Source: SYFY01 sp041752315 (lineage in GTDB: Bacteria; Pseudomonadota; Gammaproteobacteria; Pseudomonadales; Azotimanducaceae). From it: 64,000 nt of DNA. The notes under the pieces are model-generated. The model made no database searches and had not been told where the DNA came from. It saw only the letters and a program-made list of their open reading frames with translations. The stretch is from NCBI GenBank assembly GCA_041752315.1, contig JBGSHJ010000043.1, positions 32,756 to 96,755 on the forward strand. The letters are read 5' to 3'. Shown in pieces: positions 46,338 to 55,495 of the stretch (position 1 is its first letter; each line of letters starts with the position of its first letter). Both the position numbers and the translations under genes were made by a program.

Positions 46338-47384
46338 ATGAATGACACAGCATTGCCAGGCTACGACATTCCCAGCGTCGAAACATGGATAAAGACCCAT
46401 GTCTCCAGCCTGCGACCTCCTCTGCGCTGGACCAAACTTGAAGGCGGACATTCAAACCTCACGTACAGTCTGGAAGACAGCCTGGGCCACAAAGCCGTGA
46501 TTCGCCGTCCGCCGATGGGGGAACTGTTGCCGAAGGCGCACGATATGGCACGTGAATGGGCATTGATCTCGGCGCTGGGGAAGACATCCGTACCGGTTCC
46601 CGCCGCGCTGGGATTCTGTAGTGACACTTCGGTGACCGGCGCGCTGTTCTATGTCATGGGCCACATCGACGGGCATCCACTTTACAACTCGGATGACACG
46701 CGCAAGTGGGTGCCCGAGCCGCTGCGTCAGACAATGGCGTTTTCGTTTATCGATGTGCTGGCTGACCTGCACAGCGTTGACCCCAATGCAGCTGGACTCG
46801 GCGATCTTGGCAAAACCGACAGCTATGTCGGCCGACAACTGAAAACCTGGTATCGCTCGTGGACGGCGTCCGTGCCCGGTGCGCAATACGATGACCCACG
46901 CGCTCATTCGTTACAGGAGTTTTTTCTGGCCAACCTGCCTGATCAGGGCCCCGCAAGGATCGTGCATGGTGACTACGGCGTGCACAACGTTCTGATCGGC
47001 CCCGATGGCAACGTCGCGGCTGTGGTTGATTGGGAAATTTCCACTCTCGGCGATCCGTTGGCTGATCTGGCCTATGCGCTGAATCCCTGGCCGGATCCTT
47101 CCGATGCCGCGGCACCGCCAGCCACAGCGGCTTTGGGTGTGCCAGGATTTCCCGCGAGGACGCAGCTCAAGGATCGGTATGCAGCCCGAACCGGACGGGA
47201 CCTTTCCCACCTTGACTATTACATCGGGTTCAACCGCTGGAAGTCGGCGGCCATCATCCATGGTGTGTATGCACGTTACATGGAAGGCAAGAAGAGCAGT
47301 GACGGCATCGACCTGCCAGAACTGCGAACCCGCATTGACCAGTCGCTGGGGCTTGCCGAACAAGCCGTTGCACGCTTGCGCTGA
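46338..47384 (+). CDS. APH-fold kinase (ACAD10/11 kinase-like)
   Basis: 348 aa from ATG 46338. The kinase motifs are LEGGHSNLTYSLED, RRPPMGELLPKAHDMAREW, catalytic VHGDYGVHNVLI and metal-binding VVDWEISTLGDPLADLAYAL. RRPP and HDMxRE are typical of the subfamily fused to acyl-CoA dehydrogenases in ACAD10/11. It is the fourth gene of the run. A longer frame begins inside the PQQ gene and is not used. Predicted substrate is a hydroxyacyl-CoA. Confidence 0.9.
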   Translation: MNDTALPGYDIPSVETWIKTHVSSLRPPLRWTKLEGGHSNLTYSLEDSLGHKAVIRRPPMGELLPKAHDMAREWALISALGKTSVPVPAALGFCSDTSVTGALFYVMGHIDGHPLYNSDDTRKWVPEPLRQTMAFSFIDVLADLHSVDPNAAGLGDLGKTDSYVGRQLKTWYRSWTASVPGAQYDDPRAHSLQEFFLANLPDQGPARIVHGDYGVHNVLIGPDGNVAAVVDWEISTLGDPLADLAYALNPWPDPSDAAAPPATAALGVPGFPARTQLKDRYAARTGRDLSHLDYYIGFNRWKSAAIIHGVYARYMEGKKSSDGIDLPELRTRIDQSLGLAEQAVARLR

Positions 47385-47548
47385 TCGGCAGGCACCGATC
47401 GCGCCAGGTCCTGTCACAGGGGCTGTTCAGTTTGAAGACGGACTTGCAGGCGGACGCAGTCGTACGATCCTGTAACCTGGATCGAGGTCTGGGCATTGCC
47501 TGCCCTGGTCAGCGCTGCGTCATCACCAACCCGGATGACCGGATCGAT

Positions 47549-49117
47549 TCAGCCGGTTGACGTACTGGCGGCAACGCCTCTCGCAAGTTTTGCGTGACCC
47601 ATGCCGTAGACAAAATAGACCACCACACCCAGCGCAAGATAAATCAGGAAAAAGTTCCGTGTCACGTCATGAGCGATCAGCGAAAGCACGAGAAACAGAC
47701 ACATCAGGGCGCCCAGAATCGGGGTCAGTGGGTACAGCGGTACACGAAAGGGGCGGTGCAACCCTGGCGCACTGATGCGAAGGTAGACCACTGTCAGGCA
47801 GACCATCGCAAACGCGGCAAGAGAGCCCACGTTGGTCAGTGCCGACAAGGCATCCAGTGACATGAAGCCGGCAAAGAGGGCCGCGATCGCCCCGACGATG
47901 ACGGTACCGGTGGCCGGTGTCCGGAAGCGCTTGTGGATGGTTGAAAAGGTCCCGGGAATCAATCCGTCGCCTGACATCGTGTAAAAAACGCGCGTCTGGG
48001 CATAGAGCAGGACCAGCATCACCGACGACAGCCCGGCGATGGCACCGATCTTCACCAGCACCGCAAACCAGGGCAAACCCATCATGTTGACGGCCTTGGC
48101 GATGGGCGCAGGGTCATTGAGCGCGGTGTATGGCACAACACCCACCAGTACGGCTGCAGTGAGCACATAGAGAATCGTGCAGATCAGCAGCGAACCGATG
48201 ATGCCGATCGGCATGTCCCTGGAGGGGTTACGCGACTCTGCACCGGCGGTCGAGACCGCTTCAAAGCCTATGTAGGCAAAGAAGATCACTGCCGCACCGC
48301 CGATGATGCCGCCCAGTCCGAACCGTGAGTCGTTCTGACCTGTCACCACGTCGCCAGCCGCACGCACGATATCTGCCCACAGACCCCGTTCGGTGCCGAC
48401 AGGCGGCGGCGGAACTTCGTCAGGGACCAAAGGAGTCCAGTTGCCGGTGTCCACAAAAAATGCGCCGATCACGATGAAGGCGATCACCACGGACAACTTG
48501 ATGGCGACAATGATGTTGTTGACACGAGCCGACTCGGATATCCCGATGACCAGCAGTGCCGTCACGACGCCAATGGCGAGCAAAGCCGGCAGATTCACCA
48601 GGCCGGTAGTCGTCGTACCGTCAGCCAGTGTGACTTCAACCCCGGGTGCAGCGGCGAATGTGGGTGGCACCACGATACCGATATCGTTGAGCAGACTGAC
48701 CATGTATCCCGACCAGCCTGCCGCCACCGTTGATGCCGCGAGCCCGTATTCGAGTACCAGCAGCAGGCCCATGATCCAGGCTGCAAACTCGCCTAGGGAC
48801 GTGTAGGTGTACGAATAGGCCGAACCGGAAACCGGCAGCATCGACGCAAGTTCCGCATAACAAAGTGCCACAAACGCACACAACAGACCGGTGATGACAA
48901 AGGACACCATGATCGCCGGTCCTGCGTAGTTGGCCGCCGCGCTGCCGGTCAACACAAAAATTCCGGTGCCAATGATGCAGCCGATACCCAGCGAAATCAG
49001 GTTGAGTGCACCAAGTTCGCGCTTCAGGGTGCTGCTTTCGTGTTCGGCCTGCACCTGAGCCACTGACTTTCGCAACCAGAGCCGTTTCAGACCGGTTACC
49101 GACTGTCCCGTTGCCAC
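47549..49117 (-). CDS. Amino acid permease (APC family, cationic type)
   Basis: 522 aa from GTG 49117, which has GGAGG eight bases upstream; ATG 49135 would place that site inside the gene. About 14 helices in cationic-amino-acid-transporter order: LGIGCIIGTGIFVLTGSAAA (TM1), SFVITGLLCAFVALCYAELA, IGFEAVSTAGAESRNPSRDM, LYAQTRVFYTMSGDGLIP. A large extracytoplasmic loop (about 165-270) occurs between helices. Predicted uptake of basic or neutral amino acids. Confidence 0.93.
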   Translation of the reverse strand: MATGQSVTGLKRLWLRKSVAQVQAEHESSTLKRELGALNLISLGIGCIIGTGIFVLTGSAAANYAGPAIMVSFVITGLLCAFVALCYAELASMLPVSGSAYSYTYTSLGEFAAWIMGLLLVLEYGLAASTVAAGWSGYMVSLLNDIGIVVPPTFAAAPGVEVTLADGTTTTGLVNLPALLAIGVVTALLVIGISESARVNNIIVAIKLSVVIAFIVIGAFFVDTGNWTPLVPDEVPPPPVGTERGLWADIVRAAGDVVTGQNDSRFGLGGIIGGAAVIFFAYIGFEAVSTAGAESRNPSRDMPIGIIGSLLICTILYVLTAAVLVGVVPYTALNDPAPIAKAVNMMGLPWFAVLVKIGAIAGLSSVMLVLLYAQTRVFYTMSGDGLIPGTFSTIHKRFRTPATGTVIVGAIAALFAGFMSLDALSALTNVGSLAAFAMVCLTVVYLRISAPGLHRPFRVPLYPLTPILGALMCLFLVLSLIAHDVTRNFFLIYLALGVVVYFVYGMGHAKLARGVAASTSTG

Positions 49118-49319
49118 TGTCCGACCCTCCACCATTAAACAAGCGGTCAAGTGGACGTGAAGCAGTGAGGACATGCAAGTCCCGGCGTTCGAGAATTACG
49201 GCCGAACGTGTGCAGAGGACTGCCCCGTCCGGAAGGCGCCTGGTCAGGCAGCGGACTTGAGAGGCACTGCCCGCACGTTTCCATGGCGGCGCGAACGTGG
49301 TCCGCAGGACCTGGCCTGA

Positions 49320-49631
49320 TCAGGCGCCGGCTCCTTTGCCATCCACAAGTTGCGCGATCGCCGCCAGGTATTCCGCAAACGCCTTGCGACCGTTGTCAGT
49401 CAGGCGAGCCAGCGTCTGGGGTTTGCGGCCAACAAAGCGTTTTTCGATGGCGACGTAGCCTGCATCCTCAAGCTTGCGCAAGTGCACCGACAGATTGCCC
49501 TGGGTCGCATTCAGCACGTTGCGCAGTTCGTTGAAGTCCGCGACCTCGGCACTCGCCAGGTAGACGACGATGCCGAGGCGCATCCGGCCATGGATGACAT
49601 CATCGATGCGGGCGATGTCGAATCCCGACAC
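49320..49631 (-). CDS. Winged-helix transcriptional regulator (HTH_34-like)
   Basis: 103 aa from GTG 49631. ARIDDVIHGRMRLGIVVYLA, DFNELRNVLNATQGNLSVHL and RKLEDAGYVAIEKRFVGRKP form a winged helix, followed by LARLTDNGRKAFAEYL. Such proteins form dimers and act as local repressors. It starts 10 bp after the stop of the membrane-protein gene, so both are expressed together and it may regulate that operon. Confidence 0.9.
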   Translation of the reverse strand: MSGFDIARIDDVIHGRMRLGIVVYLASAEVADFNELRNVLNATQGNLSVHLRKLEDAGYVAIEKRFVGRKPQTLARLTDNGRKAFAEYLAAIAQLVDGKGAGA

Positions 49632-49641
49632 GTGCGACTCC

Positions 49642-50259
49642 TCAATCCGTCTGTTGGCGCAACATGTAGGCCCCGGGAGCGGCCATGAGGAGCAGCAATG
49701 CCACGGCGGCGATCAGTGGATACCACGGCGAACCAATGCTTGCTGCCAGCGCGACAGCACTCACCAGCCAGCCACACGCCACCCACCTCAGCCAGGCGCG
49801 ACGGCGCAGTGCCCAGGCAACCAGCCAGGCCGCGCCCTGCAACGAGAACACTGCGCAGGGATAGAGCATCCAGGTCTCGATACTGCGGTCACGCCACACG
49901 GCAATCACAAAGACGCACAACAAGGTCAGGGTGGCCGCGCCGGTCGCGCCAAAAGCGGCGGTCAGTGCTCTTGATACCACGCCAGGCGCGGGTTCCGGAT
50001 GTCGAACGTAGATCATCACCAGTGCAATCAGGAACAGCACGGTGGGCACAACTGAAACCACGATGGTGGCCGTTGTCGACAGTTCGCCGAACCCGAAGGC
50101 AGACCCGCTCATGGCGAGGCACTGCAGTCCATACAGAGTACCTGCCGCGACATAGGCCTCGCCGGTGCCCCGCTGGGCGCCACGGTCATGTTCGCCGCCT
50201 TCCGCCAGTGCCCGCAGGAAGGCGATGTCGTGACGCAGGTCGTGAGATTCACTGTTCAT
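49642..50259 (-). CDS. Integral membrane protein of unknown function
   Basis: 205 aa from ATG 50259, with AAGGAGGTG a good distance upstream. The cytoplasmic N-terminus (MNSESHDLRHDIAFLRALAE) is followed by five predicted helices, including IVVSVVPTVLFLIALVMIYV and LTLLCVFVIAVWR. Small membrane proteins paired with HTH_34 regulators occur in many proteobacteria and may sense stress or lipids. Function is not known. Confidence 0.8.
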   Translation of the reverse strand: MNSESHDLRHDIAFLRALAEGGEHDRGAQRGTGEAYVAAGTLYGLQCLAMSGSAFGFGELSTTATIVVSVVPTVLFLIALVMIYVRHPEPAPGVVSRALTAAFGATGAATLTLLCVFVIAVWRDRSIETWMLYPCAVFSLQGAAWLVAWALRRRAWLRWVACGWLVSAVALAASIGSPWYPLIAAVALLLLMAAPGAYMLRQQTD

Positions 50260-50350
50260 TGCAACGCACCTCCTTTTTGGCGACTTGCAGTCCGGGCCGC
50301 CATCGTAGTTGAAGTGGTGTGCACAAAGCATGCGCCTGGGGTGGTGCCGG

Positions 50351-51664
50351 TCATGCTGGTGGCAGCCGACGGCCGTTCAGCACGGCACCGATCGCGGTGC
50401 CACGTACCCACCAGCGATAGGTTGCCAGCATGATGGCCGTGGCGATGCCGAGGATCAGTGTCAGCTTGATCGACCAGTGCCACGTCAGTGAGGAGAGTGC
50501 GATCTGCAGCACCAGCACGAGGGGCAGGTGAATGAGATACATCCAGTAGGAGGCATCGGCGATGTATCGGCGTGTGGGACTGAATCCGGACAGGTAACGC
50601 AGCGCGAGTCCGATGAACGCAAAACTCCAGGTCCAGAGCGCGAGTGCATAACCCGCCGCGTAGATCATCGTGGCGGCATCCATGACGGCGATTTCTGAAG
50701 TTGCCCTCAGCCCCACGTGCCACAGACACGCAGCCGTGATGACAACAGCCAGCAGGAGGTAGGCAACGGCGCGCCGTTCGAGCACCTGCAGCAGCGGTGT
50801 CTGGCGGTGAAGGAGCCAGCCGAACACGAAGGTTGATCCGAAGGCGGCGATGGCGGCGATGTTGGGCAGCAGACTGTGGTCGGGGGTTGGCACACCCAGC
50901 CACGGCTGCCAATCGGGTACCACGAGCAGGCCGAGCCAGGTCGGAACGGCCAGCCCTGCGAGCCCCAGGGGCTGGTTGACCAGCGTTGTTACCCATCCGT
51001 CGAGGCGGCCACGAAGGCCAGTCCAGCTACCGAGACGCTCCAGCAGCATCCTGGCCCCGAGCGTGCCTGCGTACAGCCAGAGCAGGACATAGAGGAACCA
51101 GAGGTGGGTCAGGGGGAAGGCAAGGATCGGCGGGTCCGGATCGACCGGCATTGAGTCCGGCAACTGACCGCCGTTCATGACCCAGGCACCCCACAGCGCG
51201 CAACCCGCCAGTGCGGCAATGAGGAATGGCCAGCCGACCACGAGTGGCAACCCGATCCGCCGCAATCGGTCGCGCACAAAAGCCTGTGCACCCTGGCGGT
51301 GGAACATCAGGTGCGCAAAAAATCCGGCGATCAGGAAAAACGTCGCCATGCGGAAGATGTGGAGCACGTAGAACGCGACGGTCAGGACTGTGCTGGAACT
51401 GGTGTCGACGATGAGCCACGCCTGCTCGGGACTGTCGAGGAATGACATCGTGGCATGAAAGAAGATTCCGAGCAAAAGGGCGAAGCCGCGTACCGCGTCA
51501 AGTGCATGCAGGCGCTCCGGAACGACAACTCCCGGTTCTGCCCGGGTCGACGATACCGGCGGTGGCGGATTTGCTGGCTCGAGGGAGTCCTGCTTGCGTC
51601 GTGGTGCTGCAGGTAACTGGCTGTGGACCGCGCCAGAATGAACCGGGAGGGTGTGCTCCATCAT
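50351..51664 (-). CDS. Acyltransferase family 3 membrane protein (MdoC/OpgC-like)
   Basis: 437 aa with ten or so helices. The N-terminal signature RLHALDAVRGFALLLGIFFH has the essential RxxxxD and His typical of Acyl_transf_3. The C-terminal YWMYLIHLPLVLVLQIALS completes the pattern. A Pro-rich cytoplasmic extension (about 1-48) precedes it. It would transfer acetyl or succinyl groups to an envelope glycan. ATG 51664 and 51661 are adjacent alternatives. Candidate operator palindromes sit 38-64 bp upstream. Confidence 0.9.
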   Translation of the reverse strand: MMEHTLPVHSGAVHSQLPAAPRRKQDSLEPANPPPPVSSTRAEPGVVVPERLHALDAVRGFALLLGIFFHATMSFLDSPEQAWLIVDTSSSTVLTVAFYVLHIFRMATFFLIAGFFAHLMFHRQGAQAFVRDRLRRIGLPLVVGWPFLIAALAGCALWGAWVMNGGQLPDSMPVDPDPPILAFPLTHLWFLYVLLWLYAGTLGARMLLERLGSWTGLRGRLDGWVTTLVNQPLGLAGLAVPTWLGLLVVPDWQPWLGVPTPDHSLLPNIAAIAAFGSTFVFGWLLHRQTPLLQVLERRAVAYLLLAVVITAACLWHVGLRATSEIAVMDAATMIYAAGYALALWTWSFAFIGLALRYLSGFSPTRRYIADASYWMYLIHLPLVLVLQIALSSLTWHWSIKLTLILGIATAIMLATYRWWVRGTAIGAVLNGRRLPPA

Positions 51665-51701
51665 CGCTCTGCCTGATCAGGGTGGAGAGACGATTCTCTA
51701 G

Positions 51702-51728
51702 AAACAAGTTTGTAATGTAAACTAGTTT
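51702..51728. promoter_or_regulatory. Two 10-bp palindromic sites upstream of the acyltransferase
   Basis: AAACAAGTTT (51702-51711) and AAACTAGTTT (51719-51728) are spaced 17 bp apart. The second is a perfect palindrome and the first differs at one base. The AT-rich gap between the acyltransferase and the hydroxylase gene fits an operator/promoter. The regulator is unknown; the nearby TetR recognises a different sequence by its own operator. Confidence 0.55.
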
Positions 51729-51750
51729 TTGAAAATCTGTAATCCGGCCT

Positions 51751-52743
51751 CTAACGATTACCTGCAGGGCAGTGTGGCCTGGAGGGGCGGGTACCCCTCC
51801 GTGACCCGTCTACCTCGCCATACCCTTTGGGTCGCACCGGAATGAGCATGTTGTTCCAGAACTCCTCGGACAACGGGTAACGCTCCGGATGGGCAACGCC
51901 CAATCGCGCTGGCTGCGTGCCGGGCCGATACACCAGCGTGCCAAACAGCAGATCGATCACGGACAGGGTGACCGCAAAGTTTTTTGCCTCCTCAGGGTCA
52001 CCACTGTGGTGGTAGCGGTGCAGTTCCGTGCCGGCAAAAAGGAAGTTGAACCACCCGGCGCGAAGGTCGACGTTGCAGTGGGAGACCAACCCCTGCAAGC
52101 CGATGATCGACGATGCGGCAAAAATCGATTCCGGCGACGCACCCAGCCCATGGAACAGCGGCACACGGATCAGAGCCTGGATCAGGATGGCGTTGAAAGG
52201 GTGACCGGCGGGGTGCATGAGCACATACACCTGTGTCGGCAGATGGTGCGACACGTGGGTGCGCCAGAGAAAGTGCTTGAGCGGACCATTGGCTTCATGA
52301 CTCCACCGATGCTGCCAGTACTGCAGGAAATCGAAACAGACGATCAACACCGGTGCAGCAATCCAGACAGGCCATGCAGTAATCGGTCCGGAGTGGCCAT
52401 CGGACAACTCGATTCCCAACCATGCTAGCGCAAGATTGGTGAACGCAAGGGTGAGTCCACCGCCCACGAAATATTTCACGTCGCGGGAAAAAAAAGACCG
52501 CATCGTCATGCGCCAACGCGTGTCCAGCGGGTAGCGAAACTCCAGTGCAACCAGCACCACGATCACCAGTCCGGTCGATGCACCGAGCGAGACACCCAGG
52601 TTCCATTGATGGGAGATGGCGAGCCAGGCCAGCACCAGTTTGAAACTGGAGAGCAGTGGCCAGGTCAGCCAGGTCACGGCCCAGGGCGCTGTCCTTGTGG
52701 TCGGTCCCTGCGGCGCCCCTGCGTGCATGGACACGGAACTCAT
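51751..52743 (-). CDS. Fatty acid hydroxylase / sterol desaturase family protein
   Basis: 330 aa from ATG 52743, whose ATGA overlaps the TetR stop. Four or five helices. The di-iron His clusters are FLQYWQHRWSHE, RTHVSHHLPT, HPAGHPFN and the C-terminal GTELHRYHHSGDPEE, so all His boxes are present. The family hydroxylates or desaturates lipids and sterols in the inner membrane using O2. A longer frame through the TetR gene is an out-of-frame shadow and is not used. Confidence 0.92.
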   Translation of the reverse strand: MSSVSMHAGAPQGPTTRTAPWAVTWLTWPLLSSFKLVLAWLAISHQWNLGVSLGASTGLVIVVLVALEFRYPLDTRWRMTMRSFFSRDVKYFVGGGLTLAFTNLALAWLGIELSDGHSGPITAWPVWIAAPVLIVCFDFLQYWQHRWSHEANGPLKHFLWRTHVSHHLPTQVYVLMHPAGHPFNAILIQALIRVPLFHGLGASPESIFAASSIIGLQGLVSHCNVDLRAGWFNFLFAGTELHRYHHSGDPEEAKNFAVTLSVIDLLFGTLVYRPGTQPARLGVAHPERYPLSEEFWNNMLIPVRPKGYGEVDGSRRGTRPSRPHCPAGNR

Positions 52744-53375
52744 TTCCTTGTCCGTGAAGGGCGCCGCCCGAGTTGTTTCCCAGGTCTCAAAGTCGATGGC
52801 GCCAGCCCGTGCCAGAGTGCATCCAGCATGGCTCGCAGCATCGAATCGGACACCGCGCCCCCGTGCATGCCTGTCAGTTCGAACAACGCCACGCTGTGCA
52901 GGGCGGCGACGATCAACGCGGCTCCAACCCGGGGTTCTACGGGTGCGAGTTCGCCCTGTCGTTGCCTTTCGCCGAGAAACGTCGCAATCGCGAGATGAAA
53001 TGTTGTTGCCGGTGACTCGCCGAACTGTCCCAGCAACGCCTCCAGGCCAATGCCGGGATGGGTGATCAGCGGAAGCATCCGCGGTATGGCCTCGCGGAAG
53101 TAGCGCATGGTCATCAGGCCAATCACCTGCAGTGCCTTGTGCGTATCCGGTTCGACCCTTGCCAGTGCCAGCAGTCCTTCGGTGTCCGGGGTCGGCGGCG
53201 CCATGGCGGCAAGGAACAGTGCGACCTTTGTCGGGTAGCGCTTGAACAGGCTGGCTTCGGAAATGTTCAGGCGGCGGGCAATTTCCCGCGTGGAACCCTG
53301 TGCCCCGTCGACGATGAATACCTCGCGGGCGGTACGCAGAATATCGCCGTCCTCGATGGTCCTGGGTCTTGCCAT
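52740..53375 (-). CDS. TetR-family transcriptional regulator
   Basis: 211 aa from ATG 53375. The N-terminal HTH is RTIEDGDILRTAREVFIVDG, STREIARRLNISEASLFKRY with the family FxRY end. A ligand-binding helical C-terminus follows. It is the first gene of a two-gene unit with the hydroxylase, and a perfect inverted repeat lies 42 bp upstream of its start, consistent with autoregulation and control of the hydroxylase. Confidence 0.95.
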   Translation of the reverse strand: MARPRTIEDGDILRTAREVFIVDGAQGSTREIARRLNISEASLFKRYPTKVALFLAAMAPPTPDTEGLLALARVEPDTHKALQVIGLMTMRYFREAIPRMLPLITHPGIGLEALLGQFGESPATTFHLAIATFLGERQRQGELAPVEPRVGAALIVAALHSVALFELTGMHGGAVSDSMLRAMLDALWHGLAPSTLRPGKQLGRRPSRTRK

Positions 53376-53416
53376 GGCTTCGCGCTCCGGTCCGGAAGTG
53401 GACGACGAGGTCAACC

Positions 53417-53444
53417 GTTATTAAGTAAGCACACACTTAATAAC
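53417..53444. promoter_or_regulatory. Predicted TetR operator
   Basis: A perfect inverted repeat, GTTATTAAGT and ACTTAATAAC, with an 8-bp spacer (28 bp in all). It lies upstream of the TetR gene; length and symmetry fit a TetR-family dimer site. Confidence 0.8.
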
Positions 53445-53577
53445 CTGAATTCCTCGCCAAGGCAACCCCGATTGCAATGATACGCAGTCCGGATCCTGTC
53501 CCGCGCAGCTGAAGACAGTTGTTGGGAAACGTTGAACCGCAAGGGCATGGATCCGACCGACGATCAGCACGCCGGTG

Positions 53578-53623
53578 CTACAGCCCGACCAGATCCTCGT
53601 CGGTGAAGCTGCTGGCGGGTGGT
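53578..53623 (-). repeat. Second copy of a motB 3' tail
   Basis: This segment encodes PASSFTDEDLVGL plus a stop on the minus strand and is nearly identical in DNA to 56897-56940, the true end of the truncated motB-like gene. The rest of the gene is absent here. It marks one edge of a rearranged segment. Confidence 0.75.
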
Positions 53624-53632
53624 GCAAGGCTT

Positions 53633-53881
53633 GCGCTGCCGTTCTCCCGTATTCGTGTCAACAAGGTTGCGCCCGACGCCATGCCTGCCGAAGTGATGCT
53701 CAAGGCCATCGGCAAGACCAGGACGCAGTTCCACAAAGTGCTGGCGGCGTGGAAGACTCCGCCGCTGTGGCTCAATACACCAGAGGATAGTGCGGCCACG
53801 TCTATCTACCTCGCTGCAGATTCGGCAAGCTGGGGAGTGAACGGCGTAATCACTCGTGTTGGTGGTATGCGTCCACGCTGA
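53633..53881 (+). pseudogene. Short-chain dehydrogenase C-terminal remnant
   Basis: The plus frame reads SRIRVNKVAPDAMPAEVMLK, then AWKTPPLWLNTPEDSAATSI, YLAADSASWGVNGVI and RVGGMRPR. These match the final third of an SDR (substrate loop and C-terminal strand). The Rossmann motif and Ser-Tyr-Lys site are missing; the segment abuts the motB tail copy. Probably a truncated gene. Confidence 0.75.
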
Positions 53882-53904
53882 CCTCTTCCAGGTTGGAGTG
53901 ACAC

Positions 53905-55224
53905 TTGGCTCGATCGGATTCGCCACGGACGGGCGGGGCGTTCACACCGGCGTTGCGCGAGCCTGAATTTGGCCAGCGTTACACCACCTTTGCGTTGGGT
54001 CTGCTGTTGGGTGTGGCCACAGTCAACCTGATTGATCGCTCGATCATCAACCTGTTGCTGGTGCCGATTGCCAAGGACCTGCAGCTCACCGACTGGCAGC
54101 TGGGCATGTTTACCGGGCCTGCGTTCGGCATCTTCTATGCGCTGTCCCAGATTCCGATCGCACGCATCGCCGATCGGGCAAAACGGGTCACCATCATTGC
54201 CATTGCACTCGCCTTCTGGAGCACCATGACGATGGTACAGGCCGCCGCCGTCGGCTTTCTGACGCTCGCCATGGCACGGGCTGCGGTGGCGATGGGCGAG
54301 GCAGGCAGTGGGCCGGCGTCGCAATCCCTCATCACCGACTTCGTGCCGCCTGAACGCCGCGCCCGAGCCTTTGCGATCTTTGCCTTCCAGCTACCTGTGG
54401 GGGCAGCGATCGGATCCCTGATTGGCGGTTGGGGTCGTGAATACCTGGGTTGGCAAACGGTGCTGGTCATCGTCGGTATTCCCGGGTTGCTCCTGGCTCT
54501 GGTGATCTGGCGGTTTCTGAAGGAACCGACCCGCGGTTACTGGCAGACCACGGTCGAGACCCTGCCCAATGCGAGCTTCGGTGAAACCGTTCGCTTCCTT
54601 GTGAAACTGCCGGCGTTTCTGCACACGGTGATTGCTTACTCGATCTGGGTGATCGCGGTGAGTGCGCAGAGTTTTGACGTGGTGTTCCTGGAACGCAGTT
54701 TTGGTCTTGCACCGTCCAGTATCGGCACGATGATCGGTGCAGCGGGGTTGCTGGCGATGACGGGCTACTACTCGGCGGGTTGGATCGCTGACCGGATGAT
54801 TACCGCCAAGTCGCCATGGGCGCCCAGATTGCCGGCCATCTTTCTGCTCCTGCACCTGGTGGTGGTGTTGGTGTATTACAACTCCGAATCCGGATCGACA
54901 GTCATGGTGCTGGTCATGATCGGTCCGCTGATCCCGGCAACCTTGCCGCTCGTTTTCAATCATATCCAGAGCCTGGCTCCGCCCAACATGCGAGCGCAAG
55001 CGGCTGCGCTGTTGCTGACGACCTCAACGTTGATCGGGATGAGTATCGGCCCGCCACTGGTTGGCTATCTCTCCGACCAGTTTGCCGTGACCTACGGCAA
55101 GGAATCGATGCGTTATGCGCTGATGTGCATGGTCACGGTGGGATGGTTGTGGGCCGCGCTGCACTACTATCTGGCCTCACGTACCTATGCAGAGGATCTG
55201 CGGGCGAAGGAGCGTATGACCTGA
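53905..55224 (+). CDS. MFS transporter, spinster-like
   Basis: 439 aa from TTG 53905. The N-terminal LLLGVATVNLIDRSIINLLL and GIFYALSQIPIARIADRAKR match the same spinster-like subgroup as the MFS protein at 18.5 kb. Twelve helices. It lies 271 bp before a P450. The spacing is larger than in the first pair, so they may not share a transcript. Confidence 0.9.
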   Translation: MARSDSPRTGGAFTPALREPEFGQRYTTFALGLLLGVATVNLIDRSIINLLLVPIAKDLQLTDWQLGMFTGPAFGIFYALSQIPIARIADRAKRVTIIAIALAFWSTMTMVQAAAVGFLTLAMARAAVAMGEAGSGPASQSLITDFVPPERRARAFAIFAFQLPVGAAIGSLIGGWGREYLGWQTVLVIVGIPGLLLALVIWRFLKEPTRGYWQTTVETLPNASFGETVRFLVKLPAFLHTVIAYSIWVIAVSAQSFDVVFLERSFGLAPSSIGTMIGAAGLLAMTGYYSAGWIADRMITAKSPWAPRLPAIFLLLHLVVVLVYYNSESGSTVMVLVMIGPLIPATLPLVFNHIQSLAPPNMRAQAAALLLTTSTLIGMSIGPPLVGYLSDQFAVTYGKESMRYALMCMVTVGWLWAALHYYLASRTYAEDLRAKERMT

Positions 55225-55495
55225 ACCCGCAACCTTGTTGGGAGACATGCGGTGGCCATATCCGTTTGCAGCGGGCGGCGGCGTGTCTGCTGCCCCTGTG
55301 CGGCCGTGGACTCAACGCGGCTTCTTCGGGACGCTATCCGTACCTGCGGTCAGTCCGCTCTCGATCCTTCGCATGAACCTCGCCGACGTCGACCTCCCAC
55401 GGACCTACGTCCGTACGCCAGTCAATCGCACAAAAAAGACGATCTGTTCTATCCTCTACCCCCTATAGTTCCTCAATCAGCCAATCGAGATCAGC

